Source: Impatiens glandulifera
Taxonomy: Eukaryota > Streptophyta > Magnoliopsida > Ericales > Balsaminaceae
DNA: 64,000 nucleotides
Direction of reading: 5' to 3'
Assembly (NCBI RefSeq): GCF_907164915.1
Contig: NC_061867.1
Span: 25,830,308 to 25,894,307 of the forward strand
Position 1 is the stretch's first letter. Each line of letters opens with the position of its first letter. A program made the translations under genes and the position numbers. Below, in pieces: positions 48,056-60,240 of the stretch. The notes beneath the pieces were generated by a model. The model saw only the letters and a program-made list of their open reading frames with translations. It ran no database searches and had not been told where the DNA came from.

Positions 48056-48655
48056 CATCGTCTAGCTTCTACAGATGGGTAGCCTGAAGAAGTGCGTGAG
48101 AAGACGTCATCTAACTTCATTAAACGGGTAGTCTAAAGAAGTGCGCGAGCACACATTTTGCATCAATAGTCGTCTGAAGAATTGTCTGATGCTTTGCTTC
48201 AGTTGCCCTTTGAAGAGGCATTTTACTATTTACTCAGCTCATCAGCTTGGCAATCATTAGTATCTATCATTAGCCGTCTGCCAAGATAGCTTAACACGCT
48301 ATAATTCTCATCTTCCACGCATTCAAATATTCCTCCAACTTACTTTCTTTACTGTCCCATACACATGTTCTTCTAAATATTTTGTAGTACGATCCGACAT
48401 GCCATGATCAAATGCATATACTCTGATGTACGATCTCGTACTCCTGGAGTGCGTCCAACGGATTGCTGATACATGTCCAAAAGAAGATTCGACTTTTAGT
48501 GCACTTCATTATAAAGTTGATCGAAGGACAACGACGAATATTCTCTTGGATTTGCTCATGAACATTCTATAATTCATCTATTGTTCTTTTTGTGTGAAAT
48601 ATCAGTATTATAAGTTGAACATAGTTTGTCTATTCAATATCAGTATCATGACACT
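48056..48655 (+). repeat. Partial LTR with TATA box
   Basis: It starts in dyad-array-like sequence (GGGTAGCCTGAAGAAGTGCG and GGGTAGTCTAAAGAAGTGCG, period about 48 bp). It has TATAAAG at 48510-48516 followed by TTGATCGAAGG, aligned with the TATA region of the other LTRs. The U5 end and PBS are deleted. Confidence 0.65.
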
Positions 48656-50760
48656 AAAGGAAGTAACGAGATTTATGCTAGGTAAATCAAATATCTTTCA
48701 AAGACTTTGGGAAGAGGCCATAAACACAACATGTTATACTCAAAACATGTCAATGCTTAATAAACGTTTTAATAAAACACCTTACAAAATATTTTATGGA
48801 ACAGTTCCTAAAATTTCATATTTTAGGATATTTGGATGTAAGTATTTTATTCATAACAATGGGAAAAATCATTTGACTGCTTTTAATGCTAAAGTAGATA
48901 CTGGAATTATGTTAGGCTATTCTTCAGTTAGTAAAGCTTATAGAGTATATAATAAACCGACTCTAACTATGGAAGAATCTCTCCATGTCATCTTTGATGA
49001 ATTGTTGAAAGCAATTCTAACAAAATCATTGAAGTTGCTAACAAGTTGGAGGATTATACTATTCAATCTTATAATGATGATGTTCCAGTCATCAGAGACC
49101 GCACATCTGATCAGAATGCTGATACGGTTATTTCTCAACCAGACATGTGACAGTTTGAAGGTTGCGGAGCCATCTGACCAAACGTCTCATCCTTTAGGAC
49201 CAAACTTCAAATGGAACAGAAATCATCCACCATAATTAATAATTGGTAATCCTAATACCCCTCTTAAGAGCAGGCATCAATTAATTGATGAATTTGCAAA
49301 CTCTGCCTTTATTTCTCAAATTGAGCCTAAGAAAATTGATGAAACGCTATTTGATCCAAATTGGATCAATGCTATGTAAGAGGAGCTCAATCAATTTGAA
49401 AGAAATAAGGTGTGACATCTAACTCCAAGATTGAATGATCAATCAGTTATTGGAATTATATGATTTTTTCAAAACAAGTTAAGTGAAGATGGCTTCGTTG
49501 TGAGAATCAAAGTCCGATTGGAAGCTCAAGGATATAATCAGGAGGAAGGAATTGACTTTGAGGAGTCATTCTCCCATGTTTCCAGACTTGAAGATATCAT
49601 AATCTTCCTCGCTTATGCATCTTTTAAAAAAATTAATGTTTATCAAATGGATGTTAAGAGTGCTTTTCTTAATGTTCTATTGAATGAGGATGTGTATGTT
49701 GAACAACCTCCTGGTTTTAAAAACCATTCTCTACCTAATTATGTTTTCAAACTAGATAAAGATTTATATAATCTTAAGCAATCTCCTAGAGCTTGGTATG
49801 ATACTTTGACTAAATTCTTATTTGATCATGATTTTATTATTGGAACAATTGATAAAACACTGTTTAGATTTGTTAAAGATTCACATATATTACTTGTTCA
49901 AATTTATGTTGATAATATCATATTTGAGTCAACTAACCCCAAATTATGTGAGAAATTCTCTAAGTTCATGCAGGATAAATTTGAAATATGCATGATGGGT
50001 GAGAAGACATTCTTTATGGGTCTTCAAGTTCGTCAACTTGAAGATATCATCTTCATCAACTAGACGAAGTACACCATGGAGCTGCTAAAGAAATTTGGCA
50101 TGGAGAGATGCTTGGCTACTTCAACTCCTATGAATTCTTCTAGGAAGCTTGACAAGGATGAAGATGGCCAGTCTGTCGATATAACTTCTTATAGAGGAAT
50201 CATCGATTCCTTGCTCTATATAGTAGTCAGCCAGTAAGACATCCTATTTGTTGTCGGTGTCTGTAGAAGATTTCAAGCTAACCCTAAACAATCTCATTAT
50301 ATTGTTGCTAAGCATATTTTGAAGTATTTAAAAGAAACTAAAAATGTGGGACTGTGGTATCCGAAGGATTCCAATTTCAGTTTAGGTAGCTATTCTGATG
50401 TAGACTATGCAAACTGGAAGATCGATCAGAAGAGCGCTAATGGAACTTGTTAATTATTTCTTGATCGTCTGATATCTTAGTTTAACAAAAAGCAGATGTT
50501 GATTGCCACATCAACAACATAAGTAGAATATCTTGCCGCGGGCAACTATTGTGCTCAGTTGTTATGGGTCCAACAACAGTTGAGAGACTTTGGCATTGAA
50601 GTATAGACCACTTCATCTAGAGTCATGTAGCTCATAAGCATATTTTGCCAAAATATGTCCCAGCAGATCAGTAAGTGACCAATATTTTCACGAAGCCACT
50701 CCCCAAGACTAAGTTTTATTACTTTAGAAATGTTTTAGGTCTTCTAGATCTAAATTAATT
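48656..50760 (+). pseudogene. pol: Pol remnant (end of integrase, RT, RNase H)
   Basis: 48656-49140 encodes the integrase C-terminus ([36 protein letters not shown]). 49500-50063 is the best RT frame ([24 protein letters not shown], and an altered YVDN in place of the catalytic YVDD near 49906-49917). 50064-50760 is RNase H with stops, including TAA at about 50452, the same codon that is TAA in the 13-kb element. The catalytic change plus many stops show it is dead. Confidence 0.88.
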
Positions 50761-51212
50761 TTATTGAGTATGCAAAAATTGGGGGAAATTTGTTAATAAG
50801 TTGAAAAAAAACGTGTCAAGAAGGATGTCTCAAATTAGATTGAAAAGATCAGTCGTCTAAAGACATTGTATATCAGACGGGCTATGCTTAAGTAGCTTGC
50901 AATTTAAGCGTGGTCAAATATATAAATGTAAGAAAGACGTCTGTTAAAGAGGTTGTTGCCAAAACGCAGATGCCTTCCGAATAGACGTTTAACCACAATT
51001 AAATGTAAGGTTTGCGGACAACGTAGATAGACATCTGTTTATAAGGGTTAATTAGACGCCTCATCTGAAGACAAGTGGGTAAGCTGTCCTATTTATTATA
51101 CGTTGTGGTTTCATATTGCAGTCACATTTCAAATATTGGAGGGATACTATTTATTTGATCTTAACTTATAAGTATCTTTAATAACGAATAATATGAAGAC
51201 ACGTGTCTATCA
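50761..51212 (+). other. Post-pol spacer of the truncated element
   Basis: A GGGGGAAATT purine run near 50783 is followed by non-coding sequence with repeated AGACG/GTCTAA words. This matches the character of the region upstream of the post-pol ORF at 57020-57260 on the minus strand. No ORF remains. Confidence 0.5.
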
Positions 51213-52949
51213 TGTTATATTGGGATCGGTGTTAACAATAGGGACTAGGGTCTAACTATTGTAAATAGCTTACGATAAACTCTTTGATAGTAATCCTATG
51301 AGGGATTAGTATTTGCTTTTATTCTTCACAAATTCTCCAAACTCTTGAAACAAATTCAAGTGCAGAAGTTTTCATTGAATTTGAAGCTATGGACAAATGA
51401 AAGTATATGGAAGAAGGTAAATAACACAAGGAGTTTTATTTATGTTCGGAGATAAAACATCTAAATCACCCCCTCTTCCACAATCAAAAGGATATCCACT
51501 AAAGACTTTGAATCAAATACACACTGATCTAGCTAACTCTCTGTTGAACAGAACAACCTCAATTCAACTTACAACACTGAGGTTTCTCATCGATAAGATA
51601 GTATGCAATTACAAATGTGGTCACAACTTAGATAGTGAGAGATTTAGCAGAGTATTTCAGACTTGTAAGTTTTTCAGACCCATTGTTCCACTGTTGTCCT
51701 TGAGCTTCTATGAATAGTTGAAGTACACCAACGGTCAAATATTCCTTGAGAACACGTGGCAAGTGTCCATTGGACTACCTCCTATAGTACAGGAGTACAA
51801 CAGACTCTAAGGATTTGGATCGTGGCCATACCGAACAGGTAGTGCGCAAAAAATCCTCTAATCTTATCCTATACTAGAAAGGTATTTGAGATATATTTGC
51901 GTACGTGGAATTCATTCATTTGATGGAATTTGCTTGCTTGTCAGTCTGTTGAAAGAAGTGGAGCAGACAACCAAGTGATTGTCGTTAGATGGATGCATCC
52001 TTCGGAAAGATGCTAAAGCAAAGCATCAAACATACCTCTTTAGACCGCGTCTAAAGGATTTCGATGTCCTTTTCTAACTACGCATCCCTTTAGACAGCGT
52101 ATAAAGGAGTTAGACGTCCTCGTCTAACTACGCTGCCCTTTGGACCACTTCTAAAGAAGTTAGAAGTCCTCGTCTAATTACGATTTCCTTTAGAACGCAT
52201 CTAAATAAGTTAGACATCCTCCTTTAACTACGCTTCCCTTTAGACCGCATCTAAAGAAGTTAAAAGTCCTCGTCCAACTATGCTTTCCTTTAAACCGCGT
52301 CTAAAAGAGTTAGAATTCCTCGTCTAACTACGTTTCCGTTTTGACAACGTCCAATGAAGTTAAACATCCTCGTCTAACTATGTTTACCTTTAGAAAGTGT
52401 CTAAAGGAGTTAGACAACCTCGTCTAACTACTTTTCCCTTTAGACATCGTCTAAAGGATTAGACGACCTCGACTAACTACATATTTTTTAGACCGCATAT
52501 AAAAGAGTTAGACGTCCTCGTCTAACTACGCATCTCTTTAAACCATGTATAAAGGAGTTAGACTACCTCGTCTAACTATGTTTCTCTTTAGACAGTGTCT
52601 AAAGAAGATAGACTACCTCGTCTAACTACGTTTCCCTTTAGACAGCGTCTAAAGGAGTTAATCTACATCGTCTAACTACGTTTCCCTTTAGACAATGTCT
52701 AAATGAGTTAGACTAACTCGTTTAACTTCGTAAGACGTTTAAGACTACCTACTTTAGACCGCATCTGAAGTAGAAAAGTCCTTTAGATTTGCTCGTCCAT
52801 AAAACAAATAGACAACTTAGCTTGATCACATTAACATCTTTAAAATTATATTCCACGCTATAAACATATTTTATATTTTTTTAAATTTAATCAAACTTTT
52901 CTTTCTTAATTAATTTTATTTCTTTTCTTTGTTTAAAATTTTCCCAACA
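51213..52949 (-). repeat. 3' LTR (about 1,737 bp) of the minus-strand element
   Basis: On the minus strand it starts TGTTGGGAAAA right after the PPT at 52949. It ends in GATCCCAATATAACA at 51213, matching the terminal GATCCTATCA/GATCCTAACA of the other LTRs. The U5 block (CTTGAATTTGTTTCAAGAG on the minus strand) is near 51350. The plus-strand 91-codon ORF at 51442 is LTR sequence. Confidence 0.83.
52035..52745 (-). repeat. U3 tandem array, 50-bp monomers with two dyads
   Basis: About 14 monomers; CCCTTTAGAC-type anchors at 52086, 52136 and 52186 give a 50-bp period. Each monomer contains AGTTAGAC-N6-GTCTAACT and TTTAGAC-N3-GTCTAAA dyads (variants). The layout is the same as the last five monomers in the solo LTR at 5784-6034. 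Confidence 0.87.
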
Positions 52950-53164
52950 ATTTCCCTTTTTTGATGATGTAAAATAAAAACTCGGCAAGAACAATTAATA
53001 TGAGAACATATATTAGACCAAATACGAGTGCAGTAGTTTAACAAAAATATCAAACATTATTCAGAGTATAGAAAACAAGATAGTAGATTTAAGATCCTCC
53101 ACTTTTAACTCTTGGATCAGGACCTTAAAGAATATTTTCCCTAGTTAAAATATTTTGAAACCGA

Positions 53165-56100
53165 GCGATTTTTCAACCACCATTACCTCCATTACTGCCG
53201 CCTCTGTCTCCTCCACGACCATGGCCACCTCTATAAAATTGGAAACTTCCTCTACAACCTTGAGAGAGTTTTCGTTTGGACCGAGTGCCGTGAGCGGAAG
53301 TTGACCGTCCTCTATTGCTTTCTTCCCCCTTATTAACATTAACAGGGTTGGCAACAATGAGGGCTCTTTCTTTTGCAGCTGCAGCTTTAGCATCTTCTTC
53401 ATCCTGGAATCGTCTTGTAACAACATCGACTTACTCTAGACATTCGACTTCTGCACTTCTCAGCGAATTGACAACCTCCATTACTTGGGACCGAACAAGT
53501 TAAATCATGGACTTTGTCTCTTTGTGAAGCTCTAGATTAAAGTTCTTTGATTCAACATGATGGTCAGTTTGTTGTTTATGCAAGTTCTTCTCCAGCTTTT
53601 TGTACTGAGTATGAAGAAGATTAACTTCATATGTGTTTCGCTTCAATGTTTTGTCAATTTCCTTTTGAGCGGCAACTATGGAAGAAACAACTTCTTTATT
53701 CGTTTTGGATTCCTTCTCAAGATTTTCCAGTCTGGAGATTATGTCCATTAGGTTCTGCTACATAGCCCCCAACGCGTCCATAATGGAATTGCAAAAATTT
53801 GCACCTCTAGGAGAAGCTTCCTCAGACGAAAGAGGAGTAGAGGATACAACATGAGAGTGTAATGGAACGGATTGAATAGGTTCGACATTTAGATTTACCT
53901 GAATTGAAATCTCTGGCTCCTTATCCTGAGTGGGTTCTGGGGGAGCATCCTTCATAGTCCTAGAGTCATTTATGTCATTTTGGATCTCATTATCCAACTA
54001 ATTGGAAAAGCTAAAAATGTTCCCATCTTGAGGAGGATCTTCACCGAAATGTTTATGAAGAGACCTGGCTATTCTTGTAGAAGATAGAAGACGAGTGTTT
54101 GGAAGAGAGGGAAATCTTTCTTCTGAAGATGAAGAAGACTTACCTTTTTCGTGCTCTAATGCTCTTCGCGAACGTTTCCCCTCAGCAGATGGAGTCTTTT
54201 CTTGATTAGATGGATCCAAGAGTTCCCCTTCAACCTGTGAACCCGGGGCCTATTCTAAATTCTTTGAGGGTTCCTCCTCTGCTTGTGAAGCATGTTCCTG
54301 TTCAGACGGCTTTAGGGGTTCCCCTACAACTTGTGAATATGGGGTCTGTTCTATAGCCTTTGAGGGTTCCCCTTTAACCGATGGAGACTTTCTTTATTCT
54401 GAAGAAGGACAAATTTCAGACGTTTATTTCTGACTAAATGCGTCTGTTCAGTCTCGTGGGAAGCAACTTTTTCTTCTTTGAGGATTGGTTGGTCTTGATA
54501 AGTTTTAGACTAGGGCGGAGTCTGCTCATGATCAGAAAGGGGGCGATGCTTGCCTTATGGAGAAGGAATGTCATTAGCACGATTGACCGGTTCCTCCTCT
54601 TCTTCGCAGTTTAACTATGCTCCAGATGATTCAGAATGGAAGATTTCAGATCCGAAAGATCATGTACCATGTGCATATTGGAGGACAGTGGAGCAAAATA
54701 CATTCATGAGCAGGCCAAGTCGTTTAAGGACTTTTTCCTTTGAGTTGGCATCCTTGTAAAGGGAGTTGAAATTTTCTTTTCTTGCCTCAAGTATAGGAAA
54801 GAGAGAACGTCCCATTGCATTTTCAACAACGAGTTCTCTTCTTTTAAGTGCCTCACGGACACTAATTGTTCTTGCCCCCTTGAGAACACACTTCTCCATT
54901 CTCACCATTTCTTTCTATTCTTTAAAAATCTTCTTGCTTGTATTTCATCATATTGTAAAACGAGTCCGTGATTCATCCAGGTGTCGAAGGCTTCGATCTT
55001 CACAAAAGCTTTTACATCAACCTTTTCCATGATGAGGTTGTAGATAAGGTTGGCTTCTGTAACGTTTTCATAAGTTTCTTTAGCAACACATTTTCCTTGT
55101 CCCAGAACTTCGGCTGGTTTGGGAGCAGGCATTGGTTCTTTGATAGAAATTCCTGGATCCCCTCTAACTTCTCTGATAATTTTTTAAGGAGAGGGGCCTT
55201 CTGAAAAGCATCTTCTGGAAGTTCAGTTACAACACCGGTTCCTTTCTGAATAGACAATTCTACAAAGGTCTCAACAATTGTGATCGCAGTATCTGTTTGA
55301 TTGGGTTCTTATTCAGATGCAACAACAACAACAGTAGTCATAGTAACTTCTACCTGCTCAGTTTCAACTATAACATTACCAGCATCATCTGCAACTACTG
55401 GTTCATCAAGGAAAGCAAACGTGTTTTCCCTGTTAATACATTCAATATTTTGACCAACTAGCTAAATAGTTGGTCCTTCAACATGTTCTACCATTGAAAC
55501 TTCAATATTTGGCACTACGGTCGTATGATCAGAGGAGGTTACCTTAGATGTCGTTTTGGAGGCTTTAGGCGCCTTCGTCTAATCATCAACATGTGTAGAC
55601 GACCTAGCCCGTTTCTTCATTGGGATGGCTGTTGGTGATGGCGAGAAAGAGGAAATAGGGACAGTCACGATAGGGGTACTCCCGAGTCCCTAAAAGACGC
55701 TCTCTTTTGGCCGTTGGAGCTCGCAGCAGACTCTATAACTGAGGATTTAGCCCTATTAGAACTTGTCATGCGGCTTGATGTGACTAGTCGCTTTGAACGA
55801 GTGATCGATTGACCACTCGTCTGTTGGCCGGAGGATTCAGGATTCCACTCTTTTGAGAGTTTCATCCTACCTAAGGAGCTCCTTACTAAGATGTCAGTAA
55901 ATATTCGACAGGGGTTAACGACTGCACCCCCACCCATAGGAACACCCAGATGCTCCAAGAGCCAACCGAGTTGGTCTGAAAAGCCAACACTTCGCTTTAT
56001 TTTTGGAGAGACCATATGGCAGAGAGTTGAGAATAGAGTAGATACCAAATTTATTGGCATCCTTCTAGTTATAACTATCATGTACTCAAACCTGTCTTTG

Positions 56101-56570
56101 GTGTACAGATCGAAGGACCCTTCCCTTTCCTGAAGCATCTTCGCAATAACATCGTTCAGAAGACAAAAATGGGGTTTTAATGCTTTTTTCTTCCCATTGA
56201 TATTGATGGGATTATCGGTGTTAAAGAAGGCGTTCTGCATGTCTAAGATAACCTTGGCCGGAATCGCAATGTCAAAGGTATGACCTTCATAAGAAAGTTT
56301 GAAGAACTCGTTAAAAATGGACTAAGAGAAGGAGATGTTAGCACCATTCACCGTTGCCTTGACAGATTCACCAACCACTTTCCCTTTCTTGAAGAGCTCC
56401 TGGACTTCTTCTTCATATAAAATATACAATCCGTTGAGGAACTTTCTGAGGCCAAATGCCTCTAGAGACTTGAACATCTCCATGATATCATGTTGATTGA
56501 GGGTGTAGACCGAATCAAAGTCTACCTGCAAGATATTGTGATATAGAGAGGTAATTTTCTTAGCTGTCAT
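53165..56570 (-). pseudogene. Long post-pol ORF of the minus-strand element, with RGG tail
   Basis: The start is taken at MTAKKITSLYHNILQVDFDS (56570), as related ORFs begin a few residues before the VDFD motif. The N-terminus has KSLEAFGLRKFLNGLYILYEE and QELFKKG. 56240-55665 carries LKPHFCLLNDVIAKML, MPINLVSTLFSTL and a Ser/Arg-rich stretch. Later parts (55257-53500) are Lys/Glu/Leu-rich and probably coiled coil (RLENLEKESKTNKEVVSS). The C-terminus is Gly/Arg-rich: RGGHGRGGDRGGSNGG, then a stop at about 53170. There are several stops and at least two frameshifts. It corresponds to ORF3 of the 13-kb element but has a different tail. Function unknown. Confidence 0.82.
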
Positions 56571-57300
56571 CTTGACAAAAGGAAGATTAAACAAGCAAGA
56601 TTTGGGTTTCTTTTAGAGAGAAGGCAGAGATCAAACTAGGGTTTTGAGATTGCAATAGTGTAAAAACCCTATAGGCATGCAAGATGTTCTTTAATAGAAT
56701 TTGAACAGTCACGTGTTCAACCGACATTATTTGAAATAGAACCATAATTTAATTTTAGAAGCCTTTTCCCAAAAGTAGTCATCATTAACCGGAGTCATCA
56801 TTAACTGGATTTTACCAAATTTCAGGTCATTACAAAGTCGTGAAGTAATTAAATGTGGAGTATATTGGTCATTTTCTTAACATTGAAAGACATGTGTCTT
56901 TAAGTTATCCGAATTTAGAATATGATTGTTTTACTGTTTGAATGGGAAAATTAAATGACAGCGCATATTAAATTGACAGTTGTCTTTAGTTGGTCCGAAG
57001 ATGAGAGGACTAACGACACATGTAGTTAGAGGTTTAACTGGCTGTCCGCATTTCTTGCGTCTAAGTTGGATAGATGTCTGTTCAGACGACGTCTAACCAC
57101 GCGCCTGTTCAGACTGCGTCCAACTACACTCGTCTATAGGTACTTTAGACGTCTGTCTAAATAGTAGACGTCTAACCATACTTAATTTGTAAGTTGCTTA
57201 AGAAAATGTTTGTCTAAGTACGTAGTTCGTTGTCTAAATAATAGACGTCTAACCTCCGTCTTTATAAGTTTGTCTGATTATTTTTAAGCATCAACATTTT
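56571..57300 (-). promoter_or_regulatory. Putative promoter region of the long post-pol ORF
   Basis: On the minus strand a TATTAAAG lies about 120 bp before the ATG (56696-56689). Farther up, 57020-57260 is dense in TTAGAC/GTCTAA words such as GGTTAGACGTCTA, the motif that makes up the U3 array of this element's LTR. No ORF is present. Confidence 0.5.
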
Positions 57301-57479
57301 TCCCTTCAATTTATGCATATTTTAAAAATTAAATAATTTTGAGATATTCAAGACCAAAAACATTTAAAGGAAATAAGACTTAGTTTGGGAATGGCCTTGT
57401 GAACACATCTTCTACTTGATAAGCGTATTCTTAGAAGAATATGCTTCTGAGTTCCTCCATGCAGTTCTCCTAATAGATC

Positions 57480-59190
57480 TATAAAAATACATATTTACAA
57501 CTTGGTACTTACATTCACTTTGGTCATCGGTCAATTAGTCGCTTAGGAATCCATATTTGAGTTATCCTGATGGATTTCTCTTGTTGTGTTATTATTAGTG
57601 CATATGTCCTAGGCTTATCAGATTTCTTTCTGCTAGCAGCTAAACTGTTAATCTTAGAGGGTGGTTTTTAGTTAAAACTCCTTGACTTCTTGTCAGACTT
57701 TGTTTTACCAGACATGTTGACTTCTTCCTTTCTAAGTTTTAGCGACCTTTGAGTTGGCTTAACATAAATAATCTCATTCTTTAAGGTTAAGTTCTGACAA
57801 CTTATATCAATTCCATTATCAGTTAAACTCACTTTAACAAAGTTTATTGGCTTAAACTTATATGTTGTTGAGTTTAACTTGTCACAAGACTTGTTTGTGA
57901 TAGCATTGTCAAATCCTAAACCGGATTTATATCCGGAAGGCCTCAACACAGTTATTTGTTTTATGACTGCTTCTACGTACCTTGTCCAAGAATTGACCAC
58001 ATATGTCAATCTTTGGTTTTCAGAAAACAGTATTTGAACCTTTTCTTTGAGCTTTTCATTCGTAGATGAGAGCTCGACCACTTTAATTTCAAAAACTTTT
58101 GATTGAGAGAGTTGAGATGAAGAAGAGTTATCAATTTCATATTTCAATCTCATTTCATTATAAGAGTCTGACAACTTATTGTACTCAATGATCGTGTCAT
58201 TAAGTTCATTAGTTTAATTCATCTCTTGTAAACTCTTTAGATAAGAAGTCAAATACCTAAGATTCATCCTCATTCTCCAGGAACCAAATGACCACTTCAT
58301 CATCACTTTCGCTGGATGATGAGTCATCTGAGTCGCTGTAGTCCCACTTGGCTTTGTTGTCAGCCACCATGAGAGCCTTCAACTCTTTCTGGTTGTCCTT
58401 TTCATCTCTCTTTGGCTTCCAGCACTCCGACTTGAAGTGTCCTAGTTTATCACACTTACAACACTTTATGTTATCCTTATAGTTATTCTTATCATCATTT
58501 TTATTATTTGAATACCTTGAGTTAGAATTGCTCTTCTTCGTTAATTTGCCGAATTTCTTTACAAAGAAAGTCATGGCCTCGCCACTGATCTGCTCGGTAG
58601 CAGTCTTCACATCAGTGGCAACAGGTGGCTCCTTAGGAGTCATCAGCTCCTTAGTTGCAATAACAGATGCGGAGAGCTCCTCTACATTCGAAGAGTTTAT
58701 CTCAAACTCATAGTCCTTCAGATCGGCTAGAAAATCAAAGATCTCCATCTTGTTTAAATCTTTAGAATCCCTCATCGCCATAGTCTTGATATCACATTCC
58801 TTGGGCAGGGCACGCATGACTTTGATTACAACTTCTATATTGTTGTAAGTCTTGCTCAAGGTGGAGAGAGTGGTGATAACTTTGCTGAATCTTCCATCAA
58901 ATTCAGACACCGTCTCTCCAGGACGCATCTTGATGTTATCAAACTATTGTGTGGCAATCATGAGTTTATTCTCTTTGTTTTGCTCGTTGCCTTCACAGAG
59001 TTGAGTCAACCACTCCTAGATATTCTTGGTAGAGTTGCATGATATTATGTAGTTAAACATATTATCATCCATAGTTTTGTACAGAATATCCTTGGCCAGG
59101 TTGTCGAGGTTGTTCTTCCTATTGTCATCACTGGTCCACTCAGATCTATCTTTCTCAATCTTTATCGGGCCTTTGGTGATGACAAGTCGC
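57480..59190 (-). pseudogene. gag: Gag of the minus-strand element
   Basis: Minus-strand frames: 59190-58929 (GPIKIEKDRSEW near the junction, matching residues about 40 of the gag at 29764), 58928-58257 and 58174-57668. The second contains MRPGETVSEFDGRFSKVI and an intact CCHC knuckle CCKCDKLGHFKSEC (about 58466-58424), then an acidic DSDDSSSSESDDE stretch. The third is a coiled-coil-like and basic C-terminus. Near 57490 it reaches the same gag/protease boundary sequence as 31530 in the 13-kb element and then breaks off, so protease is lost. At least two stops or frameshifts are present. Confidence 0.87.
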
Positions 59191-60240
59191 TTACTAAGTT
59201 CCTATTTGATCATTATTTTACTATAGGATCGGTTGATAAAACATGGTTCAAAGTTGAAAAAGATTCTCACATTTTACTTGTACAAATATATGTTCATGAC
59301 ATTATTTATGGTTCAGCTAACCCCAAGCAAGTTGTGTGAGAAGTTTCTAGGATGATGACAAATAAATTTGAGATGAGCATGCTGGGAGAGCTAAGCTTCT
59401 TCTTAGGCCTTCAAGTTCGTCAACTTGAAAGAGGCACCTTCATCAATCAAGCAAAGTACACAAAGGAGCTACTAAAGAAGATCGGCATGGAGAGTTGCTC
59501 TGTTGCCTCAACTCCAATGAGCTCATCAATCAAGCTTGATAAGGATAAAGATGGTTAAAGTGTTGATATCACTGCCTATCGAGGAATCATCGGATCATTA
59601 TTCTATCTAACAACCAACAGACCAGCCATTTTATTCTCTCTTGGTGTTTATGGGAGATTCCATGCTAATCTTAAACAATCTCATTATGTAGCTGTTAAAA
59701 GAATTTTGAAATATCTTAAGGTTACTAGAATGTGGGACTGTGGTATCTGAAGGATTCCAGTTTCAATTTGATAAGGTACTCTGATGCAGATTATACAGGT
59801 TATAAGGTGGACAGAAAGAGCACCAGCGGAACATGTCAACTCCTTGGCGATCGACTTATTTCCTGGTATAGCAAGAAACAAACATCCATAGAAACATCAA
59901 CGGTTAAAACAGAGTATCTTACCATTGGATGTTGTTGTGCTCAGCTTTTATGGATCCAACAACAACTTAAAGATTTAGGTATCCAAGCTGAGGAGTCCCC
60001 AATATTCTGTGACAATACCAGTGTCATTGCCATAACATACAATCAGGTGTTGTACTCAAGAACTAAGTATATAAACATCAGGCACCACTTTATCCGAGAG
60101 CATGTGGCACAAAAGAATATTTGTCTAGAATATGTCTCAATCGATCAACAAGTGGATATATCTTTACCAAGCCACTCTAAGAGACTAAGTTTTCTTAATT
60201 TAGAAATATTTTAGGTCTTGCAGAATTAACTAATTTTTTC
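59191..60240 (+). pseudogene. pol: RT end and RNase H remnant
   Basis: It starts at [18 protein letters not shown] and has IYVHDII where YVDDII is expected. It continues with [20 protein letters not shown] and TKELLKKIGMESC. A TAA at about 59556 and a frameshift near 59728 precede RNase H (SDADYTGYKVDRKSTSGTCQ, EESPIFCDNTSVIA, NIRHHFIREHV), and the end near 60180 is shifted. The catalytic-box change and breaks show it is inactive. Confidence 0.9.

Larger units (their letters stand above)
48056..51212 (+). mobile_element. Truncated Sirevirus-like element (LTR piece, integrase to RNase H)
   Basis: Part of an LTR (48056 to about 48655) is fused directly to the last third of integrase; gag, protease and the integrase core are missing. 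RT, RNase H and post-pol spacer follow, and the element is cut at 51212 by a minus-strand LTR. It is related to, but clearly distinct in sequence from, the 13-kb element. Confidence 0.82.
51213..59190 (-). mobile_element. Sirevirus-like element with pol deleted, minus strand
   Basis: Read on the minus strand: gag (59190-57480, start missing), a jump near 57480 that removes protease through RNase H, post-pol upstream region, long post-pol ORF (56570-53165), PPT (52950-52963) and 3' LTR (52949-51213). No 5' LTR or PBS is present, because at 59190 the gag abuts a plus-strand RT from another copy. The LTR ends are TGTTGGGA...TATAACA. Confidence 0.85.

Noticed and set aside
47523..48120. Long ORFs spanning the N gap on both strands
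   Set aside because: They are open only because N codons are not read as stops.
53145..53426. Glu/Val-rich 93-codon minus-strand protein
   Set aside because: It is a shifted frame over the RGG tail; the Gly/Arg frame fits the family better.
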